64,000 nt of DNA from Reichenbachiella agarivorans (GCF_025502585.1 NZ_CP106679.1:3937501-4001500), one strand, 5' to 3'. Positions 45,236 to 54,071 are shown, numbered from the stretch's first letter. Notes: generated by a model not told the origin, from the sequence alone. A program made the numbers and translations.

Positions 45236-47137
45236 ATGAAAAAGGACAATCTGATTAGATCGTATGTGTTGACCTTGATATTGATAATTATCGGACTTTT
45301 CATAGGTCAATTTTTAGTTCAAAGTACCATTCGAGTCAACAAAAATGATGCGCGACTTGTGAAACTCGCACAACGCCAAGCTACGTTGAGTGAAGACATT
45401 GCAAAAAACTCTCTTCTCATGAGTACAGATAGAATTCAAGAGAGTGACAAGAACTTTACGATTGTCAAAAGACGACTCAAAAAATCAATAGACGAATTCA
45501 CACAGATTCAAAATGCACTCACCAAAGGCGACAGAGATTTGGGAATCAATAATGTAGATAATTCTGATCAAATTATTGCATTGCTGACAGAGTCAGAGGT
45601 ATTCTACAAAGAAGTGCGAGATGCTGCACTTGAAATCTACAATGTGGCATTTGAAGACAGCCCTGAAGACAAGGCCCTAATCATCAACCGAGCAATTATC
45701 AACATCTCTGATCAACAGAAAAAATTCACCGACAAAGCAAATGAAATCGCAGACAGGTATGAAGAAGAAGCCTACGAAAACAAAGCTGGCTCTTCGTCCA
45801 TGGGCTATATCATCACTGCCATCATCATAGGAGTCATACTATTGCAAGCTTCATTCGTATTCCGCCCAGCAGTAAACTTGGCTTACAAAAACTTCTTGAC
45901 GGCAAACGAAGCATTCGTCAAATTGCAAAAATCAGAAGAGCACCTCAGGCGCAGTGCTGAAAGGCAACTAGAAGCCAACGAGCGACTTATCCTCTCTCAA
46001 CGTGCCTTGGAACAACGAAACAAAAAACTCAAACTATCTGAGCAAGAGATTCTCAAAAGTTCTCGAAAGCAAATAGAGGTCAACGAAAAATTGATTCGAG
46101 TACAAGAAGAACTCAGAAAAGCCTACGACAGAGTAAAATACTCAGAAGAGCGCATGAGAAACATTGCAGAAGAACAATTAGAAGCTACTGAAAAACTGAT
46201 GATCACAGAGAATCAGTTGAAGATGTCTCTCGAACATGAAAAAAGCAGTAAGAACGAACTTACCAATACACTCAATAACCTAAAAAGCACACAATCTCAG
46301 TTGGTACAATCTGAAAAGATGGCCTCTCTGGGACAGCTTACCGCTGGTATCGCACACGAGATCAACAACCCGATCAACTTCGTGTACAATGGTATCGATA
46401 CACTTAAAGTATCCCTGGATGACTTGATGATCATCATCAAAAAATATGGAGAACTAGAAGATAGTGAAGATTACAATGCTGCGATCGAAGAAATCAAGGC
46501 GTTGAAAGAGGAATATGGGTTCGAGGACCTACTAGAAGATGTAAAAGAACTGGTAGCCGATATCAAGAAAGGGGCTGTAAGAACGATTGAAATCGTCAAA
46601 GGCCTAAGGGTATTCTCTAGACTAGACGAGGAAGAAATGAAGCCAGCCAACATGAACGAATCGCTGGATGCTACTTTGACTCTGTTAAGAAATAAAACCA
46701 AAAACATCATTAACGTCAAAAAGTACTATGATGAGGACATTGAGGAAATCAACTGTTATCCAGGGCAGCTCAATCAGGTATTTATGAATATCATTAGCAA
46801 CGCCATACAGGCCATACCTGAGGAAAGAAAAGATGGAGAAATCCAAATCTATACCGAAAATCAAGATCAGCACTTGATGATCAAAATCAAAGACAATGGA
46901 GCAGGAATGTCCGAACAAGTCAAACGAAGAATATTTGAACCTTTCTTTACAACTAAACCCGTAGGGATTGGCACAGGACTAGGAATGTCAATTACCTTTG
47001 GAATCATTGAAAAACATGGTGGCAACATCTATGTAAATAGTGAAGAAGGAAAAGGAACTGAGTTTTCTATTTTGATCCCAAAACATCTGGCAGAAAAGAA
47101 AAATCAGGGTAAGGTTTCTCAATCTCAACAAGCATAA
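45236..47137 (+). CDS. Membrane histidine kinase with triple coiled-coil repeat
   Basis: A 633-residue sensor kinase. Transmembrane helix 1 at about 11-28, a helical periplasmic domain (about 30-187), helix 2 at about 190-208, then a long coiled coil in which a 35-residue unit is repeated three times: 233-267 (SEEHLRRSAERQ...), 268-302 (SEQEILKSSRKQ...) and 303-337 (SEERMRNIAEEQ...). The HisKA phospho-acceptor is His374 in GIAHEINNP; HATPase_c follows with NIISNAIQAI, DNGAGMSEQ and GLGMSITFGIIEKHGG. The receiver-phosphatase gene immediately downstream (16 bp) is its obvious target. Confidence 0.9.
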   Translation: MKKDNLIRSYVLTLILIIIGLFIGQFLVQSTIRVNKNDARLVKLAQRQATLSEDIAKNSLLMSTDRIQESDKNFTIVKRRLKKSIDEFTQIQNALTKGDRDLGINNVDNSDQIIALLTESEVFYKEVRDAALEIYNVAFEDSPEDKALIINRAIINISDQQKKFTDKANEIADRYEEEAYENKAGSSSMGYIITAIIIGVILLQASFVFRPAVNLAYKNFLTANEAFVKLQKSEEHLRRSAERQLEANERLILSQRALEQRNKKLKLSEQEILKSSRKQIEVNEKLIRVQEELRKAYDRVKYSEERMRNIAEEQLEATEKLMITENQLKMSLEHEKSSKNELTNTLNNLKSTQSQLVQSEKMASLGQLTAGIAHEINNPINFVYNGIDTLKVSLDDLMIIIKKYGELEDSEDYNAAIEEIKALKEEYGFEDLLEDVKELVADIKKGAVRTIEIVKGLRVFSRLDEEEMKPANMNESLDATLTLLRNKTKNIINVKKYYDEDIEEINCYPGQLNQVFMNIISNAIQAIPEERKDGEIQIYTENQDQHLMIKIKDNGAGMSEQVKRRIFEPFFTTKPVGIGTGLGMSITFGIIEKHGGNIYVNSEEGKGTEFSILIPKHLAEKKNQGKVSQSQQA

Positions 47138-47153
47138 TTGATTAGAAATTAAA

Positions 47154-48440
47154 ATGGAGCAAAACGAAGAAATGGTAGCGGAGCAAAAAGCTCCAAATCG
47201 AAGAGACAAATACACCATCCTATATGTGGATGATGAAGAAAGCAATCTTCGAATATTTCGTATGGCTTTCAAAAGAGAATACAATGTACTCACTGCCATG
47301 GGCGGCAATGAGGCGATAGAAATGCTCCGAACCAATGACATTCAATGTCTGATCACAGATCAGAAAATGCCAGAAATGACAGGTACGGAGCTATTAGAAC
47401 GCGTACTGCCGGAGTTCCCAGATGTCATCAGAATGATCCTAACAGGTTTTGCAGATATTGAAGCAATCGTCAAAGCTGTCAACAAATGTGGTATCTACAA
47501 ATACATCACAAAACCTTGGGACAAAGGTGAGATGAAACTGACGATAGACAAGGCTTTGGAAGCATACGAACTGAAAAGTGACAAAATCAACTTGATCCGA
47601 GAGCTAGAAAAAGCAAACTCAAGTCTAGAAGAAAAAGTAGAAACCAGAACCAAAGAGCTAGCGGAAGTCAACAAAAGACTCATGGACAGTATCAAATACG
47701 CCATGACCATTCAAAATGCCATGCTGGTCTCTCCAGAGTTGATCAAAGAGGCGTTTTCAGATTTCTTCTTGATATTCAAACCACTTGATATTGTAAGTGG
47801 TGACTTTTATTGGATAGCCGAGATTGAAAACGAAGATGGGGATGCAGTCACCTGTATTGCATGCGTGGACTGTACTGGACATGGTGTAGCAGGTGCCTTG
47901 ATGAGTATGATCGGGGAGTCACTTTTGAACCAAATCGTACACGAGCATGAAATCACAGATGTAGATGAGATTCTTGAAAACCTCAACATCGGAATCATAG
48001 AGATTCTCAATCAATCTGAAAACGAAAACCATCACGGCATGGATGCGAGCATCTTGGTCATAGATCGAGCAAAGAGCCAGGTTCATTTCGCCGGTGCGAA
48101 ACAAAACCTGCTCTATACCAAAGATGGCAAAATAGAGACCATCAAAGGAGAGAGAATTTCAATTGGTGGATTCGTAGATGAAGAAAGAGGTTATAAGAAG
48201 CATGTAGTGGATTTTGAAGAAGGTGAAACCTCATTCTACATGTTTTCGGATGGATTCCCAGATCAATTTGGAGGTCCAGGAAACAAGAAATTTAGTGCTG
48301 CAAGGTTGACAGAGTGTCTGGAGCAAAACATGGATAAACCCATGGATGAACAAAAGGCAATTTTGGAAAAGACCCTGACAGATTGGATCGGTGATGAAAA
48401 ACAGACCGATGACATTATGATCATGGGAATACGAATATAA
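47154..48440 (+). CDS. Response regulator with PP2C/SpoIIE-type phosphatase output
   Basis: A 428-residue protein. The receiver domain (about 20-135) has the acidic pair DD26-27, phospho-acceptor Asp69 in CLITDQKMP, and Lys120 in YITKPWD. A coiled segment (about 150-190) connects to a SpoIIE/PP2C phosphatase domain (about 205-428) with metal-binding motifs SGDFYW, VDCTGHGVAGALMS, FSDGFPDQFGG and the final DDIMIMG. Phosphorylation by the preceding kinase should switch the phosphatase, which would dephosphorylate the SiaB-type kinase's substrate by analogy with SiaA (inference). It is the fourth gene of the cassette. Confidence 0.9.
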   Translation: MEQNEEMVAEQKAPNRRDKYTILYVDDEESNLRIFRMAFKREYNVLTAMGGNEAIEMLRTNDIQCLITDQKMPEMTGTELLERVLPEFPDVIRMILTGFADIEAIVKAVNKCGIYKYITKPWDKGEMKLTIDKALEAYELKSDKINLIRELEKANSSLEEKVETRTKELAEVNKRLMDSIKYAMTIQNAMLVSPELIKEAFSDFFLIFKPLDIVSGDFYWIAEIENEDGDAVTCIACVDCTGHGVAGALMSMIGESLLNQIVHEHEITDVDEILENLNIGIIEILNQSENENHHGMDASILVIDRAKSQVHFAGAKQNLLYTKDGKIETIKGERISIGGFVDEERGYKKHVVDFEEGETSFYMFSDGFPDQFGGPGNKKFSAARLTECLEQNMDKPMDEQKAILEKTLTDWIGDEKQTDDIMIMGIRI

Positions 48441-48473
48441 AGTGGGATATTTGTAAATTAAGAGGAGGAGTGT

Positions 48474-48716
48474 ATGAAGATAAAGGTAATCACATTAAAA
48501 AATTGGTGTAACAGCAACATTACACCACTGGCTTGGCAAAGGATCATTATCAAAATCCTTCCTCAATTGAGGGAAAAAGGATTTGAACTGGATGAACTAG
48601 AAGAACCAGCGCCAGACAGATTATTTCAGGAGGAGGAATTCAAATTGTTCTCAGGAGCACTGAATGCACTCTACAACATTACTTTTCCTCAGGAAGTCAT
48701 GGATAAAATCCAATAA
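48474..48716 (+). CDS. Small protein of unknown function (80 aa)
   Basis: An unrecognised 80-residue cytosolic protein, with no signal peptide or membrane helix. It has a Trp-rich N-terminus (LKNWCNSNITPLAWQRIIIKIL) and acidic middle (ELDELEEPAPDRLFQEEEFK). It is preceded by an unusually good Shine-Dalgarno sequence, AGAGGAGGAG at 48461-48470, rare in this group and favouring a real gene. Stop and the next start overlap (TAATG). Context ties it to the Sia-like cassette; a role as regulator or substrate is guesswork. Confidence 0.6.
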   Translation: MKIKVITLKNWCNSNITPLAWQRIIIKILPQLREKGFELDELEEPAPDRLFQEEEFKLFSGALNALYNITFPQEVMDKIQ

Positions 48717-48982
48717 TGAAGAAATTGATATCCAACATATCAAATAATGTAAGCTTCTCCTCGAAGCTTTTTTTATTCTCCATCCAGAAAAAGAGTATTT
48801 CTACCTATGTCCTCGTTGCTATTCTTGTTCTATCCAGTCTGGGATTTTCATCCTGTACCCATAAAATAGCTTCCAACAGAGTATCAGTAGTCAAGCCAAA
48901 AAACAGGATATTCTACAGATACAATCACCAAAAACATGCAAGGAAGAAAAGGACTAGAATCGTGCGCTACAAGACTATCTAG
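48716..48982 (+). CDS. Small lipoprotein-like basic protein (88 aa)
   Basis: An 88-residue protein starting at an ATG that overlaps the stop of the preceding gene. A hydrophobic stretch (STYVLVAILVLSSLGFSSC) ends in a lipobox-like LGFSSC near residue 47, so the n-region would be about 28 residues, longer than usual. The remaining tail is strongly basic (RYNHQKHARKKRTRIVRYKT). No homologue recognised. Its last bases overlap by 4 bp with the convergent acyl-CoA dehydrogenase gene. Could be a true lipoprotein with a mis-called start or a translated tail without function. Confidence 0.5.
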   Translation: MKKLISNISNNVSFSSKLFLFSIQKKSISTYVLVAILVLSSLGFSSCTHKIASNRVSVVKPKNRIFYRYNHQKHARKKRTRIVRYKTI

Positions 48983-50778
48983 ATCAGATGATCCTTTGAT
49001 ACCTCGATCAAAAGTTTATCTGCACTATTTAGTCTGGTAATGAGCGATTCAGATTTAGGCAATTCATATTCGAAATAATAGCGCATGGTGTACAATTTGC
49101 TTTCGTAGAATTCATCCCCTCTATTTTCATTGATTGCGATCTGGCTAGGGATGGCCTGCAACAACCATTGCCACCCCACTGCTATGATACCGAATAGTTC
49201 GAGATACAGCGTAGCATCCATCAAAAACACTTCCTTCTTTTCCTTCATAGCCATCGTTGACAATCTCATCGTAACATTTTGAAGTCTAAACAAAGCATCA
49301 TTGAGTTTTTCGGCATACCTGGTCAATTCCAGTATTTCCATCTTTACCTTTTTGATTGTCTTAGACACCTCTTCTGTAAAGGCTCTAAAAGCGATCCCTC
49401 CACCCATGATGATTTTTCTACCTAATAAATCCATCCCATGGATACCACTGGTCCCCTCGTGCAGGGTATGTATTTTCATATCCCGATAATACTGCTCTAC
49501 TGGGAAATCTCTACAATAACCTGCTCCGCCGAAAATTTGGATGGCATTAGAAGTGGCCAGCATACCGTTTTCGCTTGGATAAGTTTTGGCTACAGGTGTC
49601 AAAAGATCTAAAGTGAGTCGGTAAATTTCTTTGACATCCTGTGTCCCCGCCTTAGCCATGTCTGCATAATAGGAACAGTTCAGCAAAAGCGACAATGAGC
49701 CCTCTACCATAGCTTTCTGCTGCAATAGCATTCGCTTCACATCTGCATGTTCGACAATAGGTATTTGGGGAGTATTTGGGTTCTTTTCATCTGGTTTTCT
49801 ACCCTGCACTCTTTCCTTGGCATAGTTGAGAGAGGCATAGTAGGCCGATGAAGCAATTGCCGTGGCACTTAACCCCACTCCTATCCTTGCCTCATTCATC
49901 ATTTGAAACATCTGAGACAAGCCTTCGTTGGGCTCGCCTAACAAATGACCATAACAACGATCCTGCTCTCCAAACGACAAATGTACGATTGGCGTACCTT
50001 TATATCCCATCTTGTGATACAACCCAGTCGTCTTCACATCATTCAGTACGACCTTGTCTTCCTCGTTGGTCATTTTTTGTGGTACAATAAAGAGAGAAAG
50101 CCCCTTTACACCTTCAGGAGCACCTTCAATTCGAGCCAACACCAAGTGAATCACATTGCCTACACCATCGTGATCACCAGCAGAGATGAATATTTTTTGA
50201 CCTGTGATTCTATAGAGATCGTTTTCATCGTCGATAGACACAGCTTTTGTTTTCAAATCAGACAAGGAACTGCCCGCATCTGGCTCAGTCATAGCCATGG
50301 TTCCTTGCCATACACCACTGTATAAATTGGGCACAAAGGTTTCCTTGAGGTAATCCGAGCCATAGGTCTCAATCAATCGTGCGGCACCCATAGACAGCTG
50401 AGGATAAACACTGGCTGAGAAATTGGCCGCCCCAAAAATGAAATTGCTGGCAGAAGAAACCATAATAGGAAGATTCATCCCTCCAAACTCATCTCCTGCA
50501 GAAGCGGAGATCCAGCCTCCCTCTCCATACTTCTTCATAATCGCCCTTACCTGAGGGTGTACCTTGACCTTTCCCTGATCCAACTTTGGCTCTATTTGAT
50601 CCATCTCTCTAAAAAATGGATACAACTCTCTCTCAGCAAACTGGTCTGCCGCATCTAGCGTCATCCGAATGCTATCCAAATCATGCCCTTTGTAAACATC
50701 CAATTTCAGGACTTCTTCTATCTTGAAGACTTCGGTCATTAAAAACTCCAGATTTCTACGAGAATAAAACTGCGACAT
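48979..50778 (-). CDS. Acyl-CoA dehydrogenase family protein with extra C-terminal domain
   Basis: A 599-residue FAD enzyme. The acyl-CoA dehydrogenase core (about 30-430) includes MAMTEPDAGSSLSDLKTKA, KIFISAGDHDG and the glutamate-containing EARIGVGLSATAIASSAYYAS, with the C-terminal EGTSGIHGMDLLGRK. A further ~130 residues (MKKVKMEILELTRYAEKLN-like region onward) correspond to the acetyl-CoA dehydrogenase-like C-terminal domain. Length of about 600 fits long-chain or DUF-extended forms such as those linked to long-chain acyl-CoA. Chain specificity cannot be judged. It is convergent with the small lipoprotein gene. Confidence 0.88.
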   Translation of the reverse strand: MSQFYSRRNLEFLMTEVFKIEEVLKLDVYKGHDLDSIRMTLDAADQFAERELYPFFREMDQIEPKLDQGKVKVHPQVRAIMKKYGEGGWISASAGDEFGGMNLPIMVSSASNFIFGAANFSASVYPQLSMGAARLIETYGSDYLKETFVPNLYSGVWQGTMAMTEPDAGSSLSDLKTKAVSIDDENDLYRITGQKIFISAGDHDGVGNVIHLVLARIEGAPEGVKGLSLFIVPQKMTNEEDKVVLNDVKTTGLYHKMGYKGTPIVHLSFGEQDRCYGHLLGEPNEGLSQMFQMMNEARIGVGLSATAIASSAYYASLNYAKERVQGRKPDEKNPNTPQIPIVEHADVKRMLLQQKAMVEGSLSLLLNCSYYADMAKAGTQDVKEIYRLTLDLLTPVAKTYPSENGMLATSNAIQIFGGAGYCRDFPVEQYYRDMKIHTLHEGTSGIHGMDLLGRKIIMGGGIAFRAFTEEVSKTIKKVKMEILELTRYAEKLNDALFRLQNVTMRLSTMAMKEKKEVFLMDATLYLELFGIIAVGWQWLLQAIPSQIAINENRGDEFYESKLYTMRYYFEYELPKSESLITRLNSADKLLIEVSKDHLI

Positions 50779-51004
50779 GATTTGCTCTGCTTATGATGAT
50801 TTTAAAGTATTGAATTTAACAAAAGACAATGTAATATATCTATTCACCTGCAAGAATCTACTTTCTCTGACTCTATTGTCTCTATTCAAAAGTATTTTTA
50901 AAAATATTTTTACCTAAGAAAAAACATAAACTACTCTATATCAATACACAACAATTAAGCTCTCATGATTAGCTAAATTTTTTATAAAATATTCTCATAC
51001 AGGT

Positions 51005-51036
51005 ATTGGATTGTAACGATAATGCGCCTAGTTTTG
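51005..51036 (+). promoter_or_regulatory. Promoter of tRNA-Asp
   Basis: ATTG at 51005-51008 and TAGTTTTG at 51029-51036, spaced 20 bp, fit the Bacteroidota -33/-7 promoter. The mature tRNA starts 39 bp downstream. Confidence 0.6.
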
Positions 51037-51075
51037 CATCGCAATTGAGGGAAATAACACTCACAAATGCACCAA

Positions 51076-51149
51076 GGAGCGGTAGTTCAGCTGGTTAGAA
51101 TGCCTGCCTGTCACGCAGGAGGTCGCGGGTTCGAGTCCCGTCCGCTCCG
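51076..51149 (+). tRNA. tRNA-Asp (anticodon GUC)
   Basis: A 74-nt tRNA without encoded CCA. Acceptor stem GGAGCGG (51076-51082) pairs with CCGCTCC (51142-51148); discriminator G at 51149. The anticodon stem CCTGC/GCAGG encloses CTGTCAC with GTC at 51110-51112. The T-arm GGGTTCGAGTCCC is canonical. Confidence 0.98.
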
Positions 51150-51150
51150 C

Positions 51151-51187
51151 AAAAGCTTGCTAGTTTACACTAGCAAGCTTTTTTATT
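51151..51187 (+). terminator. Terminator after tRNA-Asp
   Basis: AAAAGCTTGCTAGT (51151-51164) pairs with ACTAGCAAGCTTTT (51169-51182) around TTAC, followed by TTATTTTA. It starts one base after the tRNA. Confidence 0.85.
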
Positions 51188-51273
51188 TTAAAGGAAACAG
51201 TCCTTAATAAAGGAGGATCAGTCAGTAAAGTTGGGGGATTGGTAAATTCATGCATAAATTTTGGATAATCTAA

Positions 51274-51504
51274 ACAGAAAGAATTCTGCATTTTAAAGGG
51301 AATAAGTTGACTTCCAAGGGCTTTTATGATGAGGTTACAATTCAGGATTTTCCAGTCCGTGGCAAAGCCCTGTTACTTGAAGGTGAAACGCAGAAACGGC
51401 TCAATGAAGACACCGGTAAGAATGTAAGAAGGGATTGGAAAATGGTCAAAAATAGCACGCGGAAGACTGAGGAGTTCGCGCTTCTCTTAAAACGGAACTC
51501 CTAG
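51274..51504 (+). pseudogene. Fragment of an ISAon1-type transposase
   Basis: An open frame after an in-frame TAA at 51271 gives TERILHFKGNKLTSKGFYDE onward, then VTIQDFPVRGKALLLEG, LNEDTGK, RDWKMV and TEEFALLLKR. These resemble the N-terminal region of ISAon1-family transposases (KLTSKGFYDEVTIQDFPVRGK and RRRRWLNEDTGK ... TRMTEEF), with divergence in the middle and loss of the rest. No complete IS, inverted repeats or ATG start is present. It lies about 125 bp after tRNA-Asp, a common insertion neighbourhood. Family assignment rests on recall of the motif, not on a search. Confidence 0.65.
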
Positions 51505-51575
51505 ATTACAAGCCTGTAAGTTGTAAGTTCATTTCTAAACTTTTCCGAATCAATGAACCAATCCAAATTTCTGGT

Positions 51576-51923
51576 TTAAGCCAACTGAAAAATTTTATCC
51601 ATCGGCACCCACTTTTGTCCATCTTCTGCCCAAGGCAGTGGGATTTGAAACTGATCCATTAGCCTCTCCCACTCTTGTACCTTGGGGTTATTTACATCCA
51701 TTTCGGCCTTCTTTTTGGGATCGAAAGTTTCGTCCACCTCCATAATCATGAAGAGACGGTTGCCAGTACAGTAGATTTGCATATCGCTAATACCCGCTGA
51801 CTTGATACTATCAGTGATTTCTGGCCATGCTTGGCCAGACCAATGGTACTCTTTGTATTTTTTGATTAGTGCTGGATCATCCTTCAGATCCAGCGCCAAA
51901 CAAAAGCGTTTGTTTTGATTCAT
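51576..51923 (-). CDS. rhaM: L-rhamnose/L-fucose-type mutarotase
   Basis: A 115-residue mutarotase of the RhaM (PF05336) type, which interconverts alpha and beta anomers of L-sugars. Visible motifs: CLALDLKDDPALIKKYKEYH, the active-site histidine in KEYHWSG, and IYCTGNRLFMIMEVDETF with the final WVPMDKIFQL. Length matches RhaM. As last gene of the seven-gene L-sugar operon it most likely serves L-galactose (or L-fucose) rather than L-rhamnose; one base separates it from the permease gene. Confidence 0.85.
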   Translation of the reverse strand: MNQNKRFCLALDLKDDPALIKKYKEYHWSGQAWPEITDSIKSAGISDMQIYCTGNRLFMIMEVDETFDPKKKAEMDVNNPKVQEWERLMDQFQIPLPWAEDGQKWVPMDKIFQLA

Positions 51924-51924
51924 A

Positions 51925-53238
51925 TTAGTTATTTTCTTTTGAGAAATTGCCGTACATGGCTACTACTGCCAGACATACCATAGGGACAACAAAGGCAAAA
52001 CTGATCTCTGGTATCCAGCCCAAAACATCGACATCTGCGAGTCCAGACCCTCCCATGTCCAGAATCGTACCGAATAGCAGCGGGCCAAATGACCCACCTA
52101 CGATAGCCATCACCAAGCCAGCAGACCCTATTTTCGCTTCGTCTCCCATGTCCTTGAGCGCAATGCCGTAGATCGTAGGAAACATGATCGACATAAACAT
52201 AGAGGTCAACACCAGTGCATAGAGGCCTGGCATACCACCTGCCAGTATGGTTACTAACAAACACACTACGCCTGCTATACCGAACATATTGAGCAGTTGA
52301 GCTGGGACAACTCGCTTCATCAAAGCTGTACCAATCCACCTACCTAGCAGAAACAAGATCATAGCGGCCATGTTGTACCAGGTGGCGGTAATTTGCTCAT
52401 GTGCTGGCAAGGTGGTATTCAAGTGATCAACATATTGATAGATATATGTCCAGCACATAATCTGCGCTCCTACGTAAAACATCTGCGCTACCACACCGAG
52501 CACATAGCGTTTGTTTTGAAACAGGGTGGAAAATGACTCTTTGAGTCCCATACGCTGTTGCTCTCCATGTGCAGGAATTTTAGTTAAGATCACAATAATT
52601 AGTATCACAAGGACAACTACGCCTAAGCCTATATAAGGCAAGCTAATCACCCCCAGATCGTTGATTCTAATGGCAGCTTTGTCCGCTGAACTTAGCAGAT
52701 CGTAACTCTCTGGCGTATAGACAGAGGAACGCAATGATTCCATCACCAATACCTGCGCCATTAGCATCCCCGTAAGCGAGCCTATCGGATTAAATGCCTG
52801 TGCCAAGTTGAGTCTGCGTGTGGCGGTTTCTTTATCTCCCAAAGCCAACACGAGTGGATTGGACGTTGTCTCTAAAAAAGAAAGCCCACAAGTAATGACC
52901 CAAAGTGAGATCAGATAAAAATCAAAACTTTCTAGCTGTGCTGCGGGATAGAACAAAAATGCTCCTACAGCATAAAAAGAAAGCCCTAGAATGATCCCTG
53001 CTTTGTAGCTAAATTTTCGGATGAACAATGCCGCTGGCAAGGCCATGAAGAAATAGCCGAAGTAAAATGCGAACTGCACCAATGAGGCATGCGTATTGGA
53101 TAACTCTGGCATCACTTTTTTGAAGGCCGACACCATCGGATTGGTCAGATCATTGGCGATCCCCCACAGCGCAAATAGCGAAGTAATAATTATAAAAGCG
53201 AATAGGTAATCTCTCGATACTACGGGTATCTTTTTCAT
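51925..53238 (-). CDS. fucP: FucP-type sugar:H+ symporter
   Basis: A 437-residue MFS permease of the FHS family with about 12 helices. N-terminal FALWGIANDLTNPMVSAFKK is typical of FucP (FFLWGFANDLTNP), then SLVQFAFYFGYFFMALPAA and SFLETTSNPLVLALG, quoted as separate motifs. It imports L-fucose-like sugars together with protons across the inner membrane. Given the LgoD/UxaB/UxaA context, L-galactose is the proposed cargo (inference). 28 bp after the SDR gene; one base before the mutarotase gene. Confidence 0.88.
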   Translation of the reverse strand: MKKIPVVSRDYLFAFIIITSLFALWGIANDLTNPMVSAFKKVMPELSNTHASLVQFAFYFGYFFMALPAALFIRKFSYKAGIILGLSFYAVGAFLFYPAAQLESFDFYLISLWVITCGLSFLETTSNPLVLALGDKETATRRLNLAQAFNPIGSLTGMLMAQVLVMESLRSSVYTPESYDLLSSADKAAIRINDLGVISLPYIGLGVVVLVILIIVILTKIPAHGEQQRMGLKESFSTLFQNKRYVLGVVAQMFYVGAQIMCWTYIYQYVDHLNTTLPAHEQITATWYNMAAMILFLLGRWIGTALMKRVVPAQLLNMFGIAGVVCLLVTILAGGMPGLYALVLTSMFMSIMFPTIYGIALKDMGDEAKIGSAGLVMAIVGGSFGPLLFGTILDMGGSGLADVDVLGWIPEISFAFVVPMVCLAVVAMYGNFSKENN

Positions 53239-53266
53239 ATCATTTAGTCTATCAGTGAAATTTCAA

Positions 53267-54061
53267 TTAATGTGCAGACAGCAAAGCCCTATCCAAGTGT
53301 ACATAGCCACCATCCACAAATATGTGCTGACCAGTCGTATGAGAAGAGAGCGCCGATATGGTAAATAATGTCTGGTTTGCGATTTCAAAAGGCTCTGTCA
53401 TCCGATTGCCCAACGGCACCTTCTCTTTGATCGAGTTTAATTTTTGTTCACCATCTTTGAGGGTCTTGATCCAATCTTCATATGCAGGTGTATAGCTCTC
53501 AGCAATTATGAGGCAATTGACCCTGATACCATACTGGATTAGATCCACTGCCCACTCGCGAGTTAGGGCCAACACACCGCCCTTCGAAGCTGCATACCCA
53601 GATGTCCCTCCCTGACCTGTGTAACCCACCTTGGAACCTATGTTTAGGATGTTTCCCTTCGACTCTTTCAGCCATGGGAGACAGTGTTTGGTCATCAAGA
53701 AGTAACTGATCATGTTGAGCTTAAGCGAATCCATAAAGGCTTCCAGAGGAGCTTCCAAACTTACCCCATCATTGACCCCTACATTGTTGATCAGTACATC
53801 GATGCGGCCGTACTTATCAACGACCTTCTTGATAGCAGTTTCAATCTGCTCAGGTATGGTCAGATCGGTCGCTACAAAAAGAGCATCCACCCCTTTGTCC
53901 TGTAGTTCTTTCACATAAGCCTCGCCACGCATATTACGGTCTACGATGGCTGGGATTGCTCCCTCGGTCACCAGTTGACTCAAGATAGTCTCACCAATGC
54001 TGCCCTTCATACCAGCGCCACCTGTGATCACTACTACTTTATCTTTTAATTTCAAATCCAT
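53267..54061 (-). CDS. SDR sugar 1-dehydrogenase (L-fucose/L-galactose dehydrogenase-like)
   Basis: A 264-residue short-chain dehydrogenase. Nucleotide-binding TGGAGMKGSIGE and NNVG motifs and the catalytic Ser-Tyr-Lys set (NIGSKVGYTG ... GYAASKGG) are intact. Its glycine-rich loop is longer than the common TGxxxGIG. The best family match by recall is bacterial L-fucose dehydrogenase; in this operon it would oxidise L-galactose at C1 to the lactone. That assignment is inference because SDR substrates cannot be told from motif alone. Located between lactonase (10 bp upstream) and permease. Confidence 0.78.
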   Translation of the reverse strand: MDLKLKDKVVVITGGAGMKGSIGETILSQLVTEGAIPAIVDRNMRGEAYVKELQDKGVDALFVATDLTIPEQIETAIKKVVDKYGRIDVLINNVGVNDGVSLEAPLEAFMDSLKLNMISYFLMTKHCLPWLKESKGNILNIGSKVGYTGQGGTSGYAASKGGVLALTREWAVDLIQYGIRVNCLIIAESYTPAYEDWIKTLKDGEQKLNSIKEKVPLGNRMTEPFEIANQTLFTISALSSHTTGQHIFVDGGYVHLDRALLSAH

Positions 54062-54071
54062 TTTTCGTGCT

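Noticed and set aside
48474-48716. 80-residue protein as the missing SiaC (DUF1987)
   Set aside because: Size and sequence do not fit; DUF1987 proteins are about 120-130 residues with a different pattern.
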